A stretch of 5,413 nt of DNA from Ahrensia sp. GTDB taxonomy: Bacteria > Pseudomonadota > Alphaproteobacteria > Rhizobiales > Rhizobiaceae. The notes beneath the pieces are model-generated. The model made no database searches, was not told where the DNA came from, and saw nothing but the letters and a program-made list of their open reading frames with translations. Each line of letters starts with the position of its first letter. The stretch's first letter is position 1. A program made the position numbers and the translations under genes. Below are positions 1-5,413 of the stretch, piece by piece. The DNA lies in NCBI GenBank assembly GCA_024639025.1, contig JAHEJF010000167.1, positions 1 through 5,413 of the forward strand. Reading direction: 5' to 3'.

Positions 1-2963
1 CCATTGCGACTGAATATGTCTTGCGATCCATCGACAGGCTGGAAGTGCGCGGACGCGATTCAGCGGGGATTGCCATTCAGATGGATGTCAGCGCTAACGC
101 CTTGGAATTGCTGAATGATGCACAGGTAGAAAGCTACAATCGGCGCAGGGATGATCTGAATGCCGGGGATATGGCAATCTATCAGGAAGGCCGCGACGCA
201 GGCGGCTTGAGTGTCACCTTTGTTTACAAGACCGCCAATCTGGTTGGGCGGCTTGGCGACAATGGAACAGCGCTTCGAGACAGCATTCGAAGCGATGATG
301 TGCTCTGGGCAATTGCGGGCACATCAATGAACGCCAACATCCTGTCTCATACAAGATGGGCGTCGCATGGCGTAATTTCGGTGGCCAATTGCCATCCCCA
401 CAATTCAGCACTCACTGGCAACGATGCAGCAACTCCCGAAGCCCATCTGGGCGCGATGTATGCGCTTAATGGCGATGTCGACAACCATCTGGAACTGCTG
501 GAAGAGTTTGTTAGCAAACGAGATTTAGCGGTTGATGCGGCGATCACAACGGACGCAAAGATCATTCCCATTGCCGACCGTGCTTCTGCCACTGTCGGCA
601 ATAGCCGTCTTGACCAATTTCTTGCCGCCACCCGCCGCCTGGATGGATCTGTTGCTGTGGGGTGCATTGATCCGACCGAGATCGGCACCGCTTATCTGGC
701 CCAAAAAGGCTCCGGCCAGGGACTTCACGCGGCACGCCTGAATGATGGCTGGATCTTTGCTTCGGAGGTTTATGGTCTCTGCAATGCCTCACTCAACAGT
801 TTCAACCTTGCGCGTTCAGTCGCAGGTGGCTCGGTGATCCGGCTTGCCGGTCACGAGTTGCTTCCGGAGATGAGAACCGTGTCCGATGGCAAACCGGTGG
901 AAATCAAACCGGAAGCCAGCCAGATATTTGCACGCGATATCTATCGCGGTGACTTTGATTTCTTTCTGGAAAAGGAAATCAACGACGGTCCTGGCAGCGT
1001 AGCAAAGACGTTGCGCGGCCGGTATCGGAAGCGGTCAGACGGCATGGTCGCATTTGATGATCTGGCAACTGACATCTGGCAGAACCTGCGCTCAGCCACC
1101 GAGAAAGGCATAAGCCGGGTCTATGTTGTAGGCCAGGGAACCGCGGGGGTCGCCGCTGTTGGAATCGGGTATCTGATTGAAAAAGCGCTGAGTCGAGATG
1201 CACGGCGCAAGATCGTCGTCGAAGCGGTTCGTTCCTCAGAGCTTTCTGCCGATATCGAGTCCTACGATTTTGATCGGGCGTTGGTGATTGCGGTTTCACA
1301 ATCGGGAACAACCACAGACACCAATCGTGCGGTCGACCTTGCGCGTGAGCGCGGCGCCTTCATTCATGCGATTGTCAACCGGCGCAATTCTGATCTGGTT
1401 CGAAAATCCGACAGTGTCCTGTTTACGTCCGATGGACGGGATGTAGAGATGTCGGTAGCCTCCACAAAGGCATTTTATGCGCAAATTACAGCAGGCAAAC
1501 TCACCGCGCTTTTTTTGGCTGATCAGCTTCAAACGATGACAGACATCGAACTTGCTTATGAGATGGGCGAGCTTGAAAAACTTCCTGCCCATGTCAGCCA
1601 GGTGCTGGCCGATGAAGCGCATATTGCCGAATGTGCGCGTTCGCTGGCACCATATGCCCGTTATTGGGCAGTAACCGGTTCGGGCGTCAATCACATCGCC
1701 GCGCTGGAAATCAGGATCAAGCTCTCCGAACTTTGCTACAAATCCATTCCGGTCGATTTCACCGAGGACAAGAAGCACATCGATTTGTCGACCGAGCCAT
1801 TGACGCTGGTGGTGGCCAATGATTTGCCTGGCGATCTGGTCGGCGACGTCGTCAAGGAGGCCGCAATCTTCAAGGCGCATAATGGCCGACCGATCGTGTT
1901 CGCCACGCAAGGCGCCGATGCAACAGCATTTGAGGAATACGCCGAGCGCGTCATTGCGTTGCCAAAAATCGAGGCTGATCTTGCATTTGTCTTGGCAACC
2001 GTCGCTGGCCACCTGTTTGGATTCCATGCTGCCCGCGCGATTGATGTCGGTGCCCAAAAGCTGAAACAGATCATGGTCGGTCTGGAACTTCTGGCTATGT
2101 CGAACCCGGACTCTGATGTCGACAGTGTGATTGGTCTGCTCGATACATTTGTTGAAGACGCCGCCAAAGGTGCGTTCAATTCAGGTCTGGGCGCCAATCA
2201 TTTGGCGCAGATTTCATCGGTTGCTCGTCAGCTCAATGACAGGAAACAGGATGCCGACGCATTGGTATCGATTGCGGCAAGTTCGGCCGACCCAATCCGC
2301 AAGGCGTTTGAAGAGACTTCACGTCCTGTCGATACGATTCGCCACCAGGCAAAGACTGTCACCGTTGGAACCAGCCGACCTGAAGATGCGCTTTCACCAG
2401 CTGTGCGTGACGCGTTGGGTGCATTGGCACTGGCAGACAGCAGGCTGTCTTTCAACAACCGGAAAACGTTGGCTGCGGTCTCGCGTATCGTTGAATCTGT
2501 CAAATGGGGCGCACTCCTGGATGTCACGGTGCGTGACCATATCAATATCGCCAGCGCTGCCACTGGTGTCATCTTGCCTCCCCCACTTGGGGACTATCAG
2601 GAAGGCGGACGTGCGCTTGGCGTGATCGGTGCTGCGCTTGACACCAATGAGCTGAATTGCGGTTTCCTCATTGATGATGCGGTGATCGCCGTTCCGGTTT
2701 CCGCGCCTCGAACGGCAGATATCGAACATGTCCTGTGCCTGTCGGTCGATCTGGTTGCACATGCGAGTCGAGAGCAGAAAACAGCAGTCATGCAAGTCCT
2801 GGGTACCTATCAAGCCAAGATGCGCGAATGGGAGCAGCATTTCGGAGCTGATGCAGAAGCACAGCTGCAAAGGCAGATTGCGCGTGAAATGCCTTCCACA
2901 ATCGTATTCAGACCCTCTGCGCTGGATCCGCTGCTTGGCGAGGAAAACAAGCAGTCTGCATAG
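1..2963 (+). CDS. Oversized GlmS-type glutamine--fructose-6-phosphate aminotransferase, 5'-partial
   Basis: It likely converts fructose-6-phosphate plus glutamine to glucosamine-6-phosphate in the cytoplasm, the entry to UDP-GlcNAc. The frame is open to the left edge (first full codon at 3). The TTG at 21 is not a credible start: it lies inside the GlmS N-terminal helix before RLEVRGRDSAG, so the Met-Cys nucleophile must lie upstream of the window. Numbering from that TTG: glutaminase motifs HTRWASHG (110-117), NCHPH (123-127), N150-G151 and D178; the first SIS domain has SQSGTTTDT (426-434) and VASTKAF (479-485); the second SIS domain has E563, K567, E570, K585 and H586, with the spacing of E. 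coli GlmS E481, K485, E488, K503 and H504. GlmS similarity ends near 690. Residues 691-980 form an extension I cannot assign, containing RHQAKTVTVGTSRP (774-787). About 50 extra residues lie at roughly 20-105. A related SIS-family aminotransferase with a different amino acceptor is the main alternative. The symbol glmS is withheld because of the architecture. Confidence 0.86.
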   Translation, partial: IATEYVLRSIDRLEVRGRDSAGIAIQMDVSANALELLNDAQVESYNRRRDDLNAGDMAIYQEGRDAGGLSVTFVYKTANLVGRLGDNGTALRDSIRSDDVLWAIAGTSMNANILSHTRWASHGVISVANCHPHNSALTGNDAATPEAHLGAMYALNGDVDNHLELLEEFVSKRDLAVDAAITTDAKIIPIADRASATVGNSRLDQFLAATRRLDGSVAVGCIDPTEIGTAYLAQKGSGQGLHAARLNDGWIFASEVYGLCNASLNSFNLARSVAGGSVIRLAGHELLPEMRTVSDGKPVEIKPEASQIFARDIYRGDFDFFLEKEINDGPGSVAKTLRGRYRKRSDGMVAFDDLATDIWQNLRSATEKGISRVYVVGQGTAGVAAVGIGYLIEKALSRDARRKIVVEAVRSSELSADIESYDFDRALVIAVSQSGTTTDTNRAVDLARERGAFIHAIVNRRNSDLVRKSDSVLFTSDGRDVEMSVASTKAFYAQITAGKLTALFLADQLQTMTDIELAYEMGELEKLPAHVSQVLADEAHIAECARSLAPYARYWAVTGSGVNHIAALEIRIKLSELCYKSIPVDFTEDKKHIDLSTEPLTLVVANDLPGDLVGDVVKEAAIFKAHNGRPIVFATQGADATAFEEYAERVIALPKIEADLAFVLATVAGHLFGFHAARAIDVGAQKLKQIMVGLELLAMSNPDSDVDSVIGLLDTFVEDAAKGAFNSGLGANHLAQISSVARQLNDRKQDADALVSIAASSADPIRKAFEETSRPVDTIRHQAKTVTVGTSRPEDALSPAVRDALGALALADSRLSFNNRKTLAAVSRIVESVKWGALLDVTVRDHINIASAATGVILPPPLGDYQEGGRALGVIGAALDTNELNCGFLIDDAVIAVPVSAPRTADIEHVLCLSVDLVAHASREQKTAVMQVLGTYQAKMREWEQHFGADAEAQLQRQIAREMPSTIVFRPSALDPLLGEENKQSA

Positions 2964-2969
2964 AACCGG

Positions 2970-5180
2970 TCATTTCTCGATATATTCAGCCAATGCGCAA
3001 TATAGATGATAAAATGTGCTGGAAGGCATGTCCGGTGCCGCCACATATCCGTTATCGTTGATTGCATCATACCAGCCGCCCTTGATCGGGCCGTCGATGT
3101 AATGCGTTTGCAACACGTCCAGCATCTTGGTCTGGAGGGCCGTTGCTGAAGCCAATCCGTCATTTTCCATCGCGATTGCAGCCTTCAACGCCTCCGTTTG
3201 CGGCCAGCAACGCGCCCTACCTGAGACAAAGCTGCCATCAACCGACATGGTGTCGGCTACAGCACCGGTCTTCTCATGGTGTCCAAATGCCCTCGCAGTT
3301 GCATAGAGCGTGCGGGCTTTTGCCGCCAATCCATCTGTCGGACGCAGCTCGTCAAATCGCATCAGAAGCCATGCCCATTCATAATGGTGGCCCGGTTCGA
3401 CCAGATGGTCGGCATCCGGGTCAACAATAGGCGACCAGTCATCATTGAACCGCTCGGTCAGTGTTCCTGTTGCCGGATCATAATAATGCTGCTCGAACAG
3501 ATTTACGATCTGCCCGGCACGGTCGAGATATTCTTTCTCGGCAGTTGCGTCATACCAGGCCAGCATTGCTTCCAGGAAATGCATGTGCGGATTGGCCCGG
3601 CGCGGTAGCGTGTTCTTGTTATTGTCGTAGTAACCGCCGTTCACCGAATCGGACAAGGACTGGTCGAGATAGCTGAGCGTTTTGTCTGCCCAATGCCGCG
3701 CCGCATCCCACTTCTTGGCGCGCCAGAGCCATGCCATCGCAAGCAGGACGAAACATTGATCGTAGGTATCACGTGTGTTGTCCAACACCGACCCATCTGG
3801 ATTGTACAAATGGATGAAACCACCATCTTCATGCCATCCGGTCTGGATTAGTGTGTCAAAGCAGTGCTGCAAAACCGTGTCTGAATCACCCTGCCAACCC
3901 ATTATCGAAGCGTGTGCAAAACAGTAGATCTGTCGCGCTGTAACACGCAGGCGTTTTTGGGGATGTGGCGCTGGCGACCCATCAAATGCCAGTGCTTCGT
4001 GTGCGCCACCATGATCAAAGTCCATGCCTTTGGTTGCCCAGAACGGCAAAGCATCATCAAACAGCCACGCTTTGATCGCTTGTCTGGATTGTCGCGTGTT
4101 TGCTGCAAAAGACTTCTTGTATTCAGCGCAGACATCTTTGGTCAGGTGGGCGTTCTTCGTTGTCGCAACCAGAATCTTGTTTTCTTCGGCCACAATGGTG
4201 AGTCCTTCAACACCCGCAGCAGCGACCAGCGGCCCATCGCTCCGAATGTAGTTGTTCCGGGCATCGACGAGAATTGTATCGCCAGCGCTTGCATTGCCGT
4301 CGGTGTCTTTTTCCGCCCCTTGATAGAGTTGAGCCCAGGAACCCAGATCATCCCATTCGAACTGGGCAGGGATCACACCGATATTCGAAGCTTTCTCCAT
4401 AATGGCAAAATCCATGGACAGTTTGGGGGCTGCGTTGAATGCCGCCTCGTCAAGATAGACAAACAAACCATCCCTTTTTGCATTCTTTACGGCCGCGCTT
4501 GCCTGTTCCCATATTTCTGGTTGCAATGCCAAGAAGTCATCTGCCAATCGTCCGGCGCGAAATATGAACATGCCAGCGTTCCAAAGGAAGCTGCCTTGCG
4601 CCAAGTAGTTTTGTGCTGTTTCGGCATCAGGCTTTTCGTGAAACTTTCGTACCGCGTGTCCCTCGCCCAGCGGTTCACCCTGCTCAATATATCCATACTG
4701 TGTTTCGGGACGCGTCGGCGCGATCCCAATTGTCATTATTGCATCCGACGCTTGCGCCGTTTTTGCGGCGCGCGCGATGGTTTGCCGAAACTCTTCATGA
4801 TCATCAATGCGGGCATCAGATGGCAGAACCAATAGCAGGCTGTCCGGATTGGTTTCGCACGTCAGCGCTGTAACTGCCGCAATCGCCGCAGCCGTATCTC
4901 GCACTGATGGTTCAAGCATCACGGCGCTGGGCGATGTATCGGATGTCGACATTTCCGCTTCAAATGCCTGCCTGAGCGATGCGCCTCCCAAAATGATCGG
5001 TGATTGGAAACTGTCATCCTGCACAAGCCCTGCCCTGGTTCGGGCGATCGTGTTGGCAAGCAGCGATTTATCATTGAAAAGTGCGTGAAATTGCTTCGGT
5101 TTTTCGTCCCTCGACATGGGCCATAATCTGGATCCTGCGCCACCGCACAAGATGACCGGAGTGATATTAATGACCGACAT
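2970..5180 (-). CDS. Bifunctional mannose-1-phosphate guanylyltransferase / AGE-family sugar isomerase
   Basis: A complete 736-residue cytoplasmic enzyme for GDP-mannose supply. The N-terminal domain (about 1-360) should join GTP and mannose-1-phosphate. It shows the pyrophosphorylase signature CGGAGSRLWPMSR (12-24) with PKQF (28-31), EPSVRDTAAAI (90-100), LPSD (119-122), FHEKP (180-184, usually FVEKP), WNAGMFIFRA (200-209), SMDFAIMEK (255-263) and WDDLGSW (276-282). The C-terminal domain (about 365-736) is an AGE-type (alpha/alpha)6 barrel: RLRVTARQIYCFAHA (410-424), NPHMHFLEAM (530-539, candidate catalytic histidines), EPGHHYEWAWLL (595-606) and RCWPQTEALKA (657-667). It probably supplies mannose-6-phosphate from fructose-6-phosphate, replacing the cupin isomerase of classic ManC/AlgA. 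Free mannose isomerisation is an alternative, since many AGE enzymes act on unphosphorylated sugars. The ATG at 5180 is firm: it has a good Shine-Dalgarno and an in-frame TGA at 5190-5192 just upstream. No signal peptide or membrane segment is visible. Confidence 0.93.
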   Translation of the reverse strand: MSVINITPVILCGGAGSRLWPMSRDEKPKQFHALFNDKSLLANTIARTRAGLVQDDSFQSPIILGGASLRQAFEAEMSTSDTSPSAVMLEPSVRDTAAAIAAVTALTCETNPDSLLLVLPSDARIDDHEEFRQTIARAAKTAQASDAIMTIGIAPTRPETQYGYIEQGEPLGEGHAVRKFHEKPDAETAQNYLAQGSFLWNAGMFIFRAGRLADDFLALQPEIWEQASAAVKNAKRDGLFVYLDEAAFNAAPKLSMDFAIMEKASNIGVIPAQFEWDDLGSWAQLYQGAEKDTDGNASAGDTILVDARNNYIRSDGPLVAAAGVEGLTIVAEENKILVATTKNAHLTKDVCAEYKKSFAANTRQSRQAIKAWLFDDALPFWATKGMDFDHGGAHEALAFDGSPAPHPQKRLRVTARQIYCFAHASIMGWQGDSDTVLQHCFDTLIQTGWHEDGGFIHLYNPDGSVLDNTRDTYDQCFVLLAMAWLWRAKKWDAARHWADKTLSYLDQSLSDSVNGGYYDNNKNTLPRRANPHMHFLEAMLAWYDATAEKEYLDRAGQIVNLFEQHYYDPATGTLTERFNDDWSPIVDPDADHLVEPGHHYEWAWLLMRFDELRPTDGLAAKARTLYATARAFGHHEKTGAVADTMSVDGSFVSGRARCWPQTEALKAAIAMENDGLASATALQTKMLDVLQTHYIDGPIKGGWYDAINDNGYVAAPDMPSSTFYHLYCALAEYIEK

Positions 5181-5185
5181 GCTTC

Positions 5186-5191
5186 TTCCTC
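5186..5191 (-). promoter_or_regulatory. Shine-Dalgarno for the guanylyltransferase/isomerase gene
   Basis: On the minus strand GAGGAA lies 5 nt before the ATG at 5180. It is purine-rich, well spaced and complementary to the 16S anti-SD. Together with the in-frame TGA at 5190-5192 it fixes the start codon. Confidence 0.75.
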
Positions 5192-5228
5192 AACATCCGT
5201 GCGGGGTAATCAGTAGCAAAGCACCCCC

Positions 5229-5257
5229 TTCATTGCCCAAGATGTAGCCGATATCAA
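5229..5257 (-). promoter_or_regulatory. Tentative sigma70-like promoter for the guanylyltransferase/isomerase gene
   Basis: On the minus strand TTGATA (5252-5257, 5 of 6 to TTGACA) is followed after 17 nt by AATGAA (5229-5234), which is only a 3 of 6 match to TATAAT. Transcription would begin near 5222, giving a leader of about 40 nt. The terminator at 5291-5328 should block readthrough from the right, so a promoter is expected in 5192-5290. This particular pair is only the best candidate by eye. Confidence 0.22.
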
Positions 5258-5290
5258 ATAAGGAAAAGTGAACCAAAGCATATCCGGCAC

Positions 5291-5328
5291 AAAAAAGCGG
5301 CCTGACTTTTTTCAAAGCCAGGCCGCTT
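5291..5328 (-). terminator. Rho-independent terminator, leftward
   Basis: Arms AAGCGGCCTG (5295-5304) and CAGGCCGCTT (5319-5328) pair perfectly over 10 bp. Beyond one A-C mismatch, CTTT (5306-5309) and AAAG (5314-5317) extend the stem by 4 bp and leave a 4-nt loop. Read on the minus strand, the GC-rich stem runs directly into six U residues (complement of 5291-5296). The plus-strand exit has no immediate U tract, so the polarity is leftward. It begins 19 nt after the stop codon of the partial gene at 5348-5413 and probably ends that transcript, insulating the guanylyltransferase/isomerase gene. Confidence 0.87.
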
Positions 5329-5347
5329 GATGATTTGGGTTTTTGCC

Positions 5348-5413
5348 TCAGGGCAATAACCCGGCAGCAATTAGCCGCTTACTGTAGTCGCGATTGAATC
5401 GAACTTTGAGTTC
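5348..5413 (-). CDS. C-terminal end of an unidentified leftward gene (partial)
   Basis: Twenty-one sense codons run from the window edge to a TGA at 5348-5350 on the minus strand, reading ELKVRFNRDYSKRLIAAGLLP. I do not recognise the family. The strongest support is context: the stop is followed within 20 nt by an intrinsic terminator of the same polarity. The fragment is too short for coding statistics and includes the codons CTA and TTA, which are uncommon in a GC-rich genome, so a chance open stretch before a terminator serving a more distant gene or an RNA remains possible. A third polysaccharide or nucleotide-sugar gene would fit the neighbourhood, but the residues do not show it. Confidence 0.5.
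   Translation of the reverse strand, partial: ELKVRFNRDYSKRLIAAGLLP

Noticed and set aside
21..23. TTG at 21 as the true start of the GlmS-like gene
   Set aside because: The frame stays open to the window edge, and this point falls inside the conserved N-terminal helix. Starting here would lack the Met-Cys nucleophile needed for glutaminase activity.
1296..2057. 253-codon open frame on the minus strand opposite the GlmS-like gene
   Set aside because: It lies wholly antisense to the conserved SIS domains. Its translation has no recognisable motif and is rich in Cys, Arg and Ile, as expected of a shadow frame.
2131..2625. 164-codon plus-strand frame overlapping the C-terminal extension of the GlmS-like gene, considered as a frameshift or separate gene
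   Set aside because: The main frame runs unbroken to 2963 with coherent protein-like composition. The alternative frame is Arg-, Ser- and Trp-rich with no motif.
2965..2970. ACCGGT palindrome between the convergent stops as a mini-terminator
   Set aside because: Three base pairs per arm with no loop and no U tract cannot act as a terminator. It is a chance palindrome.
3912..4835. 307-codon open frame on the plus strand opposite the guanylyltransferase/isomerase gene
   Set aside because: It is antisense to well-conserved pyrophosphorylase and AGE motifs. Its Cys- and Phe-rich translation resembles no family, so it is a shadow of the real gene.
5295..5328. Inverted repeat as an operator or mobile-element end
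   Set aside because: The GC-rich arms, short loop and adjacent one-sided U tract are fully explained by an intrinsic terminator. No transposase or target duplication is seen.

Overview
The window holds two long, convergent coding regions that fill positions 1 to 5180, followed by a short intergenic stretch and the apparent tail of a third gene. Base composition (moderately GC-rich by eye, uncounted), codon use and protein style suggest an alphaproteobacterium. This is an inference from style; there is no rRNA or other phylogenetic marker here.

Layout. (1) Positions 1-2963, plus strand: a GlmS-type glutamine:fructose-6-phosphate amidotransferase, cut at its 5' end by the window edge. It is much longer than ordinary GlmS (about 610 residues). 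Extra sequence lies inside the glutaminase domain, and a C-terminal extension of roughly 290 residues follows the normal GlmS end. (2) Positions 2970-5180, minus strand: a complete 736-residue fusion of mannose-1-phosphate guanylyltransferase (residues about 1-360) with an AGE-family (N-acylglucosamine 2-epimerase-like) sugar isomerase domain (about 365-736). The two genes meet tail to tail with only 6 bp between their stop codons. (3) Positions 5181-5347: an intergenic region with the fusion gene's Shine-Dalgarno, possibly its promoter, and a very good leftward intrinsic terminator. (4) Positions 5348-5413, minus strand: 21 codons ending in a stop, probably the C-terminus of an upstream leftward gene that this terminator serves.

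How they work together (inference from families). Both enzymes draw on fructose-6-phosphate. The GlmS-like protein would make glucosamine-6-phosphate, leading to UDP-GlcNAc. The fusion protein would cover the isomerase and GTP-dependent nucleotidyl-transfer steps toward GDP-mannose, with phosphomannomutase expected elsewhere. This fits a locus supplying activated sugars for surface polysaccharide, capsule or LPS. The most unusual points are the two architectures: the oversized GlmS, and the use of an AGE-fold isomerase where the classic ManC/AlgA fusion carries a cupin-type phosphomannose isomerase.
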